Source: Prevotella merdae
GTDB lineage: Bacteria; Bacteroidota; Bacteroidia; Bacteroidales; Bacteroidaceae
Assembly (NCBI RefSeq): GCF_900290275.1
Contig: NZ_LT985323.1
Coordinates: 1-64,000 of the forward strand
Direction: 5' to 3'
DNA: 64,000 nt
Below, one piece after another: positions 39,813-47,877 of the stretch (position 1 is the first letter of the stretch; each line of letters opens with the position of its first letter). The position numbers and the translations under genes were made by a program. A model generated the notes under the pieces. The model saw only the letters and a list, made by a program, of their open reading frames with translations. It did not search any database and was not told the DNA's origin.

Positions 39813-39868
39813 TTAATCTGAATATAAAGATAATATTATGTTCGTACAATGATTATTAGCAATTACAT

Positions 39869-39904
39869 TCCCCTCCCTATTGAGGAGGGGTTGGGCTAAG
39901 GCTC
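39869..39904. repeat. GC-rich hairpin repeat copy
   Basis: CCCCTCCCTATTGAGGAGGGG forms a compact hairpin, followed by TTGGGCTAAGGCTC. It lies between the GH43-GH43 and GH127 genes. Confidence 0.75.
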
Positions 39905-39909
39905 ATATT

Positions 39910-41817
39910 CTACCTCACTATGCTCGGTGTACTGTCAATGGGCTTTATCGACCCATCGCTATTATATTCCAGCTTTTTCATCACCACACTACGCTTATAC
40001 GAGTGACCGTCGTGCAGCGAACCATCGTGTGTGAAGTACAGCCATTTATCCTTAAACTTAACGATAGACGGATGAGTGGTGTTGCTATTGCCTGCCACAC
40101 CATCTATCAGCCCCATAGGTTTCCATGGCCCCATAATGTTGTCGCTCATGGCATAGCCCATACGTTCGGGCCAACTAACAGCATATGTAAGATAGTATTT
40201 GCCATCATGCTTGTGCACCCAAGGAGCCTCGGTAAAGGGGAAGTCGTTGCCAAGGTCAAGCTGATGGATGTCGCCATCAATCTCAATCATGTTGTCTTTT
40301 AGCTTAGCTATGTAGCATTGGCGATTGCCCCATATTATATAAGGTGTATTGTCGTCGTCGATAAAGATGGCAGGGTCGATGCAAGCCCAGCTATGCTTAG
40401 AGCCACGACAGTCCTTATTGGTGAGCAACGGCTTGCCCAGTGCATCCTTATACGGACCGGTTATCTTGTCGCTTACAGCCACACCAATGCCACACCAGTT
40501 GGTAGACACATACCAATAGTATTTACCGTTACGCTTGGCAACGTGTCCAGCAAAAGCTTGCTTGCTGTCTGCCCACTTAAAGGCAGATATATCAAGTCCC
40601 ACTGGGTGCTGATGCCAATGCTTGAGGTCGGTGGTAGAAAAAGTAAGCCAATCCTTCATCTTATACTCGTTTCGTGGAGCATCGTCCTCGTCGTGTCCGG
40701 CAAATAGCCAAAGGGTATCGCCCTCTACGTATGCGGCAGCATCGGCTGTGTGTACATGGCGGAAAAGAGGATTGCCATTGTTGATGAGATCGATAGAACC
40801 ATCCTTGTTGATTACGGCATTAGATGGAGTTACAGGCTTTATGGTGCCGTCGGCATTAAACTCCATTCGGTCGATGCATACCTCACGATGTATGCCCGGT
40901 TGTTCATCGGCATTGATAAAGTATTTGTTGATACGATGATACACAATGTACCAATCGTCTGTTCCTGGAACATTAATAACCGAGTTGTGCGCTGTACCAT
41001 AGATGCCATGCTTGGGGTCTTGCTGTATCACTATAGGATTCTTTGCCACAGTGATAGGACCAAGAGGCGACTTGGCCGTACCATAAGCTACGTGGTAATT
41101 GGCCGAACCTGTATCGTCTACCGACCACATAAAGTAGTAGATACCATTGCGATAGAACACGTACGGAGCCTCACGATAGGCATAATCCTGCAATGTGCCA
41201 CCCTTAGGTGTGAGCACCTTGAGTGTTTGTGGCTTAATGGTTGTCATATCCTTCTGCAATTCGGCACCTGCCATATAGCCGTTGCCCCAATAGAGATAGG
41301 ACTTCTTAGAGCGTGGATCTACAAACACATCCACGTCTATCTGCTGACCGTGGCATCCGTCAGGTATGGTGTTGACTATCGACTTGCCGTAATCAACAAA
41401 CGGACCAGTAGGACTATCGCTAACGGCAACACCAATCTCCTTGCCGCCACCCGCCTTGGGATTGGCACTATAATAGAGATAATACTTGTATTTGCCCTTG
41501 CCTGTCTTTACCTCCTGTATGGCTGGTGCCCACAGATTGCCGTTGGCCCAAGGTATCTGACCATTTTTGGCATTAAGCACTTCGCCCTCGTCGCGCCATT
41601 CCTTAAGGTCGGCCGACGAGAAGCATCGGTATGTATAGCCACCCCAACCTGGCGCACCATCTGTGGTGGAATATATATAATAGCGGTTGGTAAGGTTGCT
41701 GTATACTATCTCGGGGTCGGCATGAAAGCCGGGGAGAATTGGGTTCTGCTGTGCCTTGGTCTGCGATGGGCAGAGAGCGATGGCAGCAAGAACTAAGGTA
41801 ATAAATGTTTTCTTCAT
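39910..41817 (-). CDS. Tandem two-module GH43 glycosidase
   Basis: A 635-residue secreted protein containing two complete GH43 propellers. Module 1 (about 25-330): LPGFHADPEIVY carries the base aspartate, QQIDVDVFVD the pKa-tuning aspartate, and AYREAPYVF the acid glutamate. Module 2 (about 350-630): HTADAAAYVEGDTLWLFAGHDED supplies the base region, CIDPAIFIDDD the second aspartate, and FPFTEAPWVH the acid. The modules differ clearly in sequence, so they probably have different specificities, for example arabinofuranosidase plus xylosidase or galactosidase. The signal peptide MKKTFITLVLAAIALCPSQTKA suggests a periplasmic location. Both catalytic sets look intact. Confidence 0.88.
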   Translation of the reverse strand: MKKTFITLVLAAIALCPSQTKAQQNPILPGFHADPEIVYSNLTNRYYIYSTTDGAPGWGGYTYRCFSSADLKEWRDEGEVLNAKNGQIPWANGNLWAPAIQEVKTGKGKYKYYLYYSANPKAGGGKEIGVAVSDSPTGPFVDYGKSIVNTIPDGCHGQQIDVDVFVDPRSKKSYLYWGNGYMAGAELQKDMTTIKPQTLKVLTPKGGTLQDYAYREAPYVFYRNGIYYFMWSVDDTGSANYHVAYGTAKSPLGPITVAKNPIVIQQDPKHGIYGTAHNSVINVPGTDDWYIVYHRINKYFINADEQPGIHREVCIDRMEFNADGTIKPVTPSNAVINKDGSIDLINNGNPLFRHVHTADAAAYVEGDTLWLFAGHDEDDAPRNEYKMKDWLTFSTTDLKHWHQHPVGLDISAFKWADSKQAFAGHVAKRNGKYYWYVSTNWCGIGVAVSDKITGPYKDALGKPLLTNKDCRGSKHSWACIDPAIFIDDDNTPYIIWGNRQCYIAKLKDNMIEIDGDIHQLDLGNDFPFTEAPWVHKHDGKYYLTYAVSWPERMGYAMSDNIMGPWKPMGLIDGVAGNSNTTHPSIVKFKDKWLYFTHDGSLHDGHSYKRSVVMKKLEYNSDGSIKPIDSTPSIVR

Positions 41818-41888
41818 AATGGTAAGTGAAGCTGGTTATTAATGTTTATTATTTATACTATTATTATTTATAACAATCATTGCACATC

Positions 41889-41928
41889 ACTCCCCTCTCT
41901 ATTGGGGATGGACTGGGGGTGAGGCTTT
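41889..41928. repeat. GC-rich hairpin repeat copy
   Basis: CACTCCCCTCTCTATTGGGG, then ATGGACTGGGGGTGAGGCTT, abutting the stop of the downstream GH43 gene. Confidence 0.75.
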
Positions 41929-42970
41929 ATTTTTGTGTTTTCTCCAACCTCTTCGCCTCCTTCTCCATTATCTGCACCACAGCTCCATGCTTAGGTTGGT
42001 TGAAGTTAGTGGCAAACATTATGCCCTCATTGAAGTGTCCCAACGGGCGGAATGTCTTAAAGTCGGTAGTCTCAACAAAGCCAAAGTTGTGCACCTTCTG
42101 TCCATAATGATCGTACATCAATACCCACTTGTCTTCGCCAATACGCTTCCATACGGTAGGAGCCTCGCAAGCTGTTGGCTCAGGGTCGCACCATGCAGGG
42201 TCGTACAGCCAACCATTGTTGATACTGTCGGATGTAGCTTGCTTGATACCTGGTGTACCGTCGTGAGCCACATAGAACAGATGATACTTGCCCTGAGCAT
42301 AACAGATGTCGCCGTCGATAGCAGTAATCTTGGTATCGGGATATTCGAAGAGCAACTTTGGAGCGGTCTCAATACGGTTAAAGTCGTTGTTGGCATATAC
42401 ATAGTATAACTTGTTTGGACCATTCTTGTGACGCATGGTAAAGTATATCATCAACCGTCCAGCCTTCTCGTCGTATATAGTCTCTGGTGCCCACGCACAT
42501 CCTATGTCGGCAAGTTCGGGCGAAATCTCGTTGATGTTTACCACAGTATGAGTCCAGTTGATAAGGTCCTTAGACTTCATTAGAACCAATCCACGGTTGT
42601 TGCCCCAACCATATGTTTCTCCATCGCGTTCCCATTCGGTAGAACGCTTGCCCTCGCGCTGCGCATAGATGTGCAGGTCGGTAGCTACAAGATAAAAGGC
42701 ACCGTCAGGCCCACGATAGATATGCGGGTCGCGCACACCACGCTGTTCGGCTATTGTGTCGCCACAAATAACTGGCTGAGCATTGTTAAGAGCTGTGAAA
42801 TGATAGCCGTCCCTACTCAAAGCCATATACAGACTATGTGTGTCGTCGCGATGAAACACCATGAGGTAAGCCGACATCTGCTTTTCGCTTATCGGCTTCT
42901 TGCCAGCTGCCGTAGCTACTGCCAATGGCAACATAAATAAAAACAAAATAAGTTTCAGACCTTTGTCCAT
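41927..42970 (-). CDS. GH43 arabinosidase-type enzyme
   Basis: A 347-residue single-module GH43 protein with a signal peptide (MDKGLKLILFLFMLPLAVATAAG). Propeller motifs are RGVRDPHIYRGPDGAFYLVATDL near 90-112 (RDP base aspartate), ADIGCAWAPETIYDEKAGRLMIYF near 160-183, and PTACEAPTVWKRIGEDKWVLMYD near 265-287 (EAP acid glutamate). The fine specificity cannot be set; arabinose removal is likely from the context. It is the first gene of the minus-strand CAZyme run, with a third AraR-like palindrome 128 bp upstream. Confidence 0.85.
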   Translation of the reverse strand: MDKGLKLILFLFMLPLAVATAAGKKPISEKQMSAYLMVFHRDDTHSLYMALSRDGYHFTALNNAQPVICGDTIAEQRGVRDPHIYRGPDGAFYLVATDLHIYAQREGKRSTEWERDGETYGWGNNRGLVLMKSKDLINWTHTVVNINEISPELADIGCAWAPETIYDEKAGRLMIYFTMRHKNGPNKLYYVYANNDFNRIETAPKLLFEYPDTKITAIDGDICYAQGKYHLFYVAHDGTPGIKQATSDSINNGWLYDPAWCDPEPTACEAPTVWKRIGEDKWVLMYDHYGQKVHNFGFVETTDFKTFRPLGHFNEGIMFATNFNQPKHGAVVQIMEKEAKRLEKTQK

Positions 42971-43097
42971 TGTCTTACGATTGAGGTTTTCTTTAATCAG
43001 GTTTATTTATTACTTATATTTACTACGGCAAAATTAAGGAAAATACTTATTACCGAGGTGGACAAATCGTGCGAAAAGGGGAACAAATAGTGAAATA

Positions 43098-43114
43098 AGT
43101 GTATAAAGCACGCT
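43098..43114. promoter_or_regulatory. Candidate AraR operator 3
   Basis: AGTGT-ATAAAGC-ACGCT, one mismatch from the AGTGT-N7-ACACT palindrome seen before the epimerase gene, here upstream of the first GH43 gene. Confidence 0.4.
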
Positions 43115-43130
43115 TATATATAAAAAAAGA

Positions 43131-43160
43131 GGAGGCACGACGTTAAGTCGTACCTTCAAT
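43131..43160 (-). terminator. Minus-strand intrinsic terminator of an unknown transcript
   Basis: On the minus strand GGTACGAC/GTCGTGCC forms an 8-base stem with one mismatch followed by TCCTCTTTTTTT. What it terminates is unclear: 43161-43400 holds a 78-residue ORF (43162-43398) and, in another frame, a short ORF ending SDVNIEGTT whose stop lies inside the hairpin. Neither is convincing. Confidence 0.65.
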
Positions 43161-43470
43161 ATTAACATCTGATGGTGCTATGCCATACTCCTTCTTGATT
43201 ACCCATAGATGAGAGTATAGATGTCTCAATTGCAAATTGATATTGATTTTCTGTGAATTTAGCATTAGTCTTACTTGGTTTTATTTGCTTATTAAACAGA
43301 CAGAACATCGTTTTCTGTAGCCCCCAAAAAAGAAATAAGACAATAAATCGGTCATACCAATAACACAAATCGTTCAATGATGTAAAAAAAAATGCCAAAT
43401 ATCAATTTTTGCTATTATATGAACGATTTGTATACTTCGCTTTAACAACATTATCATAACTTTGCATCAG

Positions 43471-43757
43471 AAAAAAACGAAAACAGTTCGCTTCAAGGAG
43501 TTCTTTAGGTAATTAGGTAAATAAGATTGCATTATTAGGATATAATAATATATAGTTTTGATTTCGTTAGTAGTTAATAGGTGTTTTTGATTTAGTTTAT
43601 AGGTTTAAGAGATTTGATTTAGTAATTAATTAGATTGTTGTTTAGATTGTTTTTTAGTAGTTGATACTAGAAAGGTCTTGTAGTTAGTTATAAGAATAAA
43701 GTAAGTTTAAGGTTTGTTGAAAAATGTGTACGCCGCGAGGCGCACACATTTTTTGTT
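43471..43757 (+). ncRNA. Candidate C-poor RNA (about 285 nt)
   Basis: A TAACTTTG -7 box (43457-43464) is followed at once by GCATCAG, and the transcript would end at the AATGTGTACGCC / GGCGCACACATT hairpin (43732-43751) with TTTTTTG. No ORF fits. Most of the body is made of T, A and G with very little C (TTAGGTAATTAGG, TTTAGTTTATAGG). Promoter type, GCATC after the -7 box, C-poor body and GC-rich terminator all parallel the candidate at 2724-2956. Confidence 0.5.
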
Positions 43758-43769
43758 TGTGTTTTGTTT

Positions 43770-43883
43770 AAGTTTGTTTTGTATCGTCCGCGATTTGCAC
43801 TACCTTTATATAATGTAGGCGGCATCTCGACAATAAAAACAAACAAGTTTGTTTTGTATTGTCCGCGATTTGCACTACCTTTG
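43770..43883 (+). promoter_or_regulatory. Tandemly duplicated promoter
   Basis: A 38-39-bp unit occurs twice, 75 bp apart (43770-43808 and 43845-43883), differing at two or three positions. Each holds TTTG, 19 nt, then TACCTTTA (copy 1) or TACCTTTG (copy 2), so both have proper -33/-7 spacing. Copy 2 matches the -7 consensus fully and ends 5 nt before the ATG at 43889. Confidence 0.7.
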
Positions 43884-43888
43884 TCCCT

Positions 43889-44473
43889 ATGAAAACACGT
43901 AGAATAATAACTCGTACATTTGCCGCTTCGGCGATATTCGTAGCAATGGCTCTATGGACTGCATGCACCAGCAAGCCTAAAAGCAACGATATTATAGCAC
44001 GCAAGCCGGCTAAAGCAGCACCAAAGCCTACACAGACTATGGGCGACTATTCGCAGAACCGAACTGTCAATTGGCTCGGTTCGGCTTACACATTGTGTGT
44101 AGAACGCAAGGCTGACAAAGACTTGCAACTCGCCAAGGACGAGAGTGGTAATAAATACTACGACAATCGCATTAAACTTGTTATCAGACGTAGCGATGAC
44201 AGCGAGTTCTTTAACCGCACATTTTCTAAAGCCGACTTTACCGAATATGTTGGCAATGACTATAAAGACGGTGCTTTGCTGGGCATTGTGTTCGATCATG
44301 CGGATGCCGACAATCTATACTTTGCCGCTTCTGTTGGCTCACCAGACAAGATGAGCGACAACTATGTGCCGCTTGTTATGACGGTAACACGATTAGGAGC
44401 TGTGAAGATTAAGCAAGACACCAAGCTCGACACTACAAGTGACGAGGATGCAGAAGAGGCAGTTGAAGAATAG
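43889..44473 (+). CDS. Hypothetical lipoprotein, likely leaderless mRNA
   Basis: A 194-residue protein with a lipoprotein signal peptide (MKTRRIITRTFAASAIFVAM, then ALWTAC with the lipid cysteine near 26). The mature part has charged, beta-strand-rich sequence (SNKYYDNRIKLVIRRSDDSEFFNR) and an acidic tail (TSDEDAEEAVEE). It resembles DUF4738-type Bacteroidales lipoproteins only in general form, and I cannot assign a family. The ATG at 43889 starts the signal peptide; an in-frame ATG at 43859 would place the promoter inside the gene. The -7 box ends 5 nt before the ATG, so the transcript probably begins at or next to the start codon. MenC follows after 16 nt. Confidence 0.75.
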   Translation: MKTRRIITRTFAASAIFVAMALWTACTSKPKSNDIIARKPAKAAPKPTQTMGDYSQNRTVNWLGSAYTLCVERKADKDLQLAKDESGNKYYDNRIKLVIRRSDDSEFFNRTFSKADFTEYVGNDYKDGALLGIVFDHADADNLYFAASVGSPDKMSDNYVPLVMTVTRLGAVKIKQDTKLDTTSDEDAEEAVEE

Positions 44474-44489
44474 TATATATAAGGTAAGT

Positions 44490-45521
44490 ATGAAGTACAA
44501 ACTGAATATCATACCACGTACGCTGCACTTTAAGCAACCTGCAGGCACATCACGCGGAATATACACTACACGCAAGTCGTGGATAATTGAGGCTACAAGC
44601 GACGATAAACCAGGCATTAAGGGCATTGGCGAATGTGCCCCTTTGCCAGATCTTAGCTGCGATGCCCGACCAGAATATGAGGCTACACTTGAGCAACTCT
44701 GCCGTATGACCGAACTTACGGGAACGCTCAACCATAATATGCTACGCCCATACCCATCAATATTGTTTGGACTGGAAACTGCATTGCTCGACCTTGAGAA
44801 TGGAGGAAAAGGTATTCTGTATGACACCCCTTTCACACGTGGAGAAGAGGGTATTTGCATCAACGGATTGGTATGGATGGGCAACTATGACGAGATGTTG
44901 CAACGTCTTGAAGACAAGATGAAGGCTGGATTCAGATGTGTTAAACTGAAGATTGGCGCTATTGACTTCGACCGCGAACTAGATCTTGTGCATCATATAA
45001 GAGAGGCTTTCGACGAGAAACAGATAGAATTAAGGCTTGACGCTAATGGCGGATTTGCACCAGATGTGGCTATGACCCGCCTTGAGCAATTGGCACGGTA
45101 TGGCATCCACTCTATAGAGCAACCTATAAAGCAACATCAATGGGCAAGGATGGCAGAACTTTGCGCATCGACACCTATACCTATTGCATTGGACGAGGAG
45201 CTTATTGGCGTGAACATGACATTAATGAAACAGGACTTGTTGGACCGTATACAGCCTCAATACATCATACTTAAGCCGTCGCTGCATGGAGGCATATACG
45301 GCACACGCGAATGGATTGAGCTGGCAAAAGCACGTGGCATAGGATCGTGGATGACAAGTGCACTGGAAAGTAATATAGGTCTGAACGCTGTGGCTCAGCT
45401 TGCTGCCGATATCTACGGACCTAACATACAGATGTATCAAGGTTTGGGCACTGGACAATTGTTTGAAGACAATATACCAATGCCACTCGAGATAAAAGGC
45501 GAGAAATTGTGGAGAATATGA
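44490..45521 (+). CDS. menC: o-Succinylbenzoate synthase (enolase superfamily)
   Basis: Dehydrates SHCHC to o-succinylbenzoate in menaquinone synthesis. The 343 residues show the enolase-superfamily muconate-lactonizing subgroup: GFRCVKLKIG near 150 with the KxK catalytic lysine, RLDANGGF and SIEQPI (metal ligands Asp and Glu), IALDEEL with the third ligand, and ILKPSLHGG with the opposing lysine. An N-terminal capping domain (GECAPLPDL near 50) is present. A dipeptide epimerase is the main alternative, since the other men genes are not adjacent. The ATG at 44490 lies 16 nt after the lipoprotein stop and fits the family length. Confidence 0.85.
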   Translation: MKYKLNIIPRTLHFKQPAGTSRGIYTTRKSWIIEATSDDKPGIKGIGECAPLPDLSCDARPEYEATLEQLCRMTELTGTLNHNMLRPYPSILFGLETALLDLENGGKGILYDTPFTRGEEGICINGLVWMGNYDEMLQRLEDKMKAGFRCVKLKIGAIDFDRELDLVHHIREAFDEKQIELRLDANGGFAPDVAMTRLEQLARYGIHSIEQPIKQHQWARMAELCASTPIPIALDEELIGVNMTLMKQDLLDRIQPQYIILKPSLHGGIYGTREWIELAKARGIGSWMTSALESNIGLNAVAQLAADIYGPNIQMYQGLGTGQLFEDNIPMPLEIKGEKLWRI

Positions 45522-45575
45522 TTCTCCTGAATAAATACACCCATTATCATTCATTAACTCTTAACAATTAGACAA

Positions 45576-46178
45576 ATGTTTTCTGGTATAGTAGAAGAAA
45601 TGGCTACTGTCGTTGCCATTAAGAACGACAAGGAGAATGTGGACTTTACGCTTACATGCTCGTTCACAAACGAACTAAAGATTGACCAGAGTGTGGCACA
45701 CAACGGCGTTTGCCTTACTGTTGTATCAATAGAGGGCGACAATTATACGGTTACAGCTATGAAGGAAACTTTGGAACGATCTAACCTTGGACTGATGAAC
45801 GTAGGCGACCGCGTTAATGTGGAACGCTCTATGATTATGAACGGACGACTTGACGGACATATTGTACAAGGACATGTGGACGGCACTGCCAAGTGTGTGG
45901 ACATGCGCGATGCCGACGGCTCTACATATTACACCTTTGAGTATGCCTTCGATAAGGCTATGGCAGAGCGTGGATACTTTACGGTAGACAAGGGTTCGGT
46001 AACTGTTAACGGTGTGTCGCTTACGGTATGCAACCCAACTGAAAACTCGTTTACCGTGGCTATAATTCCTTATACTCACGACAATACCAACTTCTGCAAT
46101 ATAAAAGTGGGCAGCGTGGTGAATATAGAATTCGACATCTTGGGCAAGTATATCGCACGATTGCAACAACTGAAGTAA
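45576..46178 (+). CDS. ribE: Riboflavin synthase alpha subunit
   Basis: Dismutates two 6,7-dimethyl-8-ribityllumazine molecules to riboflavin. The 200-residue protein begins with the invariant MFSGIVEE and contains two homologous lumazine-binding beta-barrel repeats (about 1-95 and 96-195). SVAHNGVCLTVVSI in the first corresponds to GSVTVNGVSLTVCN in the second, and GHIVQGHVDGTAK links them. It lies 54 nt after menC on the same strand and ends before a hairpin terminator. The gene is ordinary and complete. Confidence 0.96.
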   Translation: MFSGIVEEMATVVAIKNDKENVDFTLTCSFTNELKIDQSVAHNGVCLTVVSIEGDNYTVTAMKETLERSNLGLMNVGDRVNVERSMIMNGRLDGHIVQGHVDGTAKCVDMRDADGSTYYTFEYAFDKAMAERGYFTVDKGSVTVNGVSLTVCNPTENSFTVAIIPYTHDNTNFCNIKVGSVVNIEFDILGKYIARLQQLK

Positions 46179-46248
46179 TTGGCCAAAAAGATAATGCGTC
46201 AAACATCTTTACATCAAAAGTGTTTGGCGCATTAAACATATTTACCCC

Positions 46249-46289
46249 AAAAGTGTTTGACGATCAAACACTTTTGTTTTTTCTTTTAT
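46249..46289 (+). terminator. ribE terminator
   Basis: AAAAGTGTTTG / CAAACACTTTT stem with ACGAT loop, followed by GTTTTTTCTTTTATT. A second AAAAGTGTTTG copy just upstream (46216-46226) pairs with TCAAACATCTTT in an extra hairpin. Confidence 0.85.
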
Positions 46290-46442
46290 TAAACAAATGT
46301 GCCTAAATACAAAACATTTGTTAATAATATATACTCTCAATAAACCTTTTGCTCTATTTTTACATCAAACTATCAGAAATAGACAAGAGAGAGAGTATAG
46401 GAAATTAAAATCAAGAAAACATTAACAAAACACTATTTAATT

Positions 46443-47786
46443 ATGAGAAAGATTGGGATGACTTGTCTGGCAGGACTTTGCTTGCTGTCAATGTCTACTG
46501 AATGTGCGGCGCGACAATGGTCGCTTAAGGACTGCATCAACTATGCACTTACCAACAACATTCAACTACAGAAAGCAAAACTACAGCAATATTCGGCCCT
46601 TGAGGATGTTAAACAGAGTCAGGCTGCATTGCTGCCGTCGCTAAACCTATCAACATCGCAAAACATAAGTTACAATCCATGGCCTGAGCAAGGTTCGGCT
46701 ATGATTGCTGGCAACAAGGTGCAGACAAAGGTGGCAAAGGTTTACTATAATGGTTCTTACTCGCTTCAGGGCAACTGGACTGTATGGAACGGTAACAAGA
46801 ACCAAAACACCGTTAAGCTTAACAAGCTTGCCGCAGAGCAGGCTCGTCTCGACTCGGCTACAACAGCCAATAATGTGTTGGAGCAGATTGCTCAGCTATA
46901 TGTACAGATACTATATTCTAACGATGCCATAAACGTGAGCAAGGAAAGCCTGAACACAAGCAAAACCAATGAGGAACGTGGCAAAACAATGGTTGAAGTA
47001 GGAAAGATGAGTCGTGCTGATTTGGCTCAACTTACAGCTCAACGCGCACAAGACGAATATAATATTGTGGAGGCAGAGAGCAATATGCGCAACTATAAAC
47101 GCCAGCTTAAACAGCTGCTGCAGATTGCTAACGACGAGGAATTTGATGTTGCCATACCACAAACCACAGACCAAATGGCTTTGGTGGAGGTTCCGGCTCT
47201 TAACGATGTGTACACAGCTTCGCTCGAACAGCGTCCAGAAATAAAGAACGCCCGACTAGGTATTGAGAGCAGCGACCTTAGCGTAAAGATTGCCAAGGCT
47301 GGCAAGTTGCCTACTATAGGATTGAGCGCCGGACTGTCTACCAATACTTCGTCTATGAACAACAATGGCTGGGGCACTCAGCTGAAAAACAACTTTACTG
47401 TAGGTGGTGGCATTACTGTCAGCATTCCGCTGTTTGACAACCGACAGACCAAGACAGCCATAAACAAGGCCAATATACAAAAACAGAGCTATCTGCTCGA
47501 CCTACAAGACAAGCAGACTACTCTCTACTCTACCGTAGAGAACTATTGGCTGCAGGCTGTTACCAACCAGAATATGTATAAGGCGGCACGCGTGTCTACA
47601 GAGAGTGCTCAGGCAAGCTACGACCTTCTGTCAGAACAGTTTAAGCAGGGACTTAAAAATACTGTAGAACTGATGACTGGAAAGACTAACCTGTTGAAGG
47701 CTCAGCAAAACGAATTGCAGAGCAAGTATCTGGCTATACTTAATCTTAATATGCTGGAGTTCTATAAGACAGGAGAGATTAAGTAA
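46443..47786 (+). CDS. TolC-family outer-membrane efflux protein
   Basis: Outer-membrane channel of a tripartite exporter. The 447-residue protein has a signal peptide ending AAR near 23 and then the TolC repeat pattern: WSLKDCINYALTNNIQLQKAKLQQYSALEDVKQSQAALLPSLNLS opens the first repeat. Long helices rich in Gln and Ala (about 125-215 and 330-425) form the periplasmic coiled coil, and RPEIKNARLGIESSDLSVKIAKAGKLPTIGLSAG starts the second repeat. It is the first gene of the efflux operon with MacA- and MacB-like partners. Substrate unknown. Confidence 0.92.
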   Translation: MRKIGMTCLAGLCLLSMSTECAARQWSLKDCINYALTNNIQLQKAKLQQYSALEDVKQSQAALLPSLNLSTSQNISYNPWPEQGSAMIAGNKVQTKVAKVYYNGSYSLQGNWTVWNGNKNQNTVKLNKLAAEQARLDSATTANNVLEQIAQLYVQILYSNDAINVSKESLNTSKTNEERGKTMVEVGKMSRADLAQLTAQRAQDEYNIVEAESNMRNYKRQLKQLLQIANDEEFDVAIPQTTDQMALVEVPALNDVYTASLEQRPEIKNARLGIESSDLSVKIAKAGKLPTIGLSAGLSTNTSSMNNNGWGTQLKNNFTVGGGITVSIPLFDNRQTKTAINKANIQKQSYLLDLQDKQTTLYSTVENYWLQAVTNQNMYKAARVSTESAQASYDLLSEQFKQGLKNTVELMTGKTNLLKAQQNELQSKYLAILNLNMLEFYKTGEIK

Positions 47787-47788
47787 AG

Positions 47789-47831
47789 GGGAAAGCCCCA
47801 CCTCTTACCCCTCCCCATAGGGAGGGGGACG
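47789..47831. repeat. GC-rich hairpin repeat copy, reverse orientation
   Basis: GAAAGCCCCACCTCTTACCC followed by CTCCCCATAGGGAGGGGG; its reverse complement matches the family at 41889-41928 and 49249-49290. It lies directly after the TolC gene. Confidence 0.75.
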
Positions 47832-47877
47832 ATATGTAATAATTGGGATAAATAATTAGAGACAAGATTAGAGATTT

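Noticed and set aside
40750..41796. 348-residue plus-strand ORF opposite the tandem GH43 gene
   Set aside because: Long but antisense to clear GH43 motifs; Cys/His/Ile-rich composition typical of a reverse-frame shadow.
43162..43398. 78-residue minus-strand ORF
   Set aside because: Unlikely composition (FFF, WYDRF... then an unrelated tail), no ribosome site, and a different frame over the same bases looks slightly more protein-like; neither is convincing.
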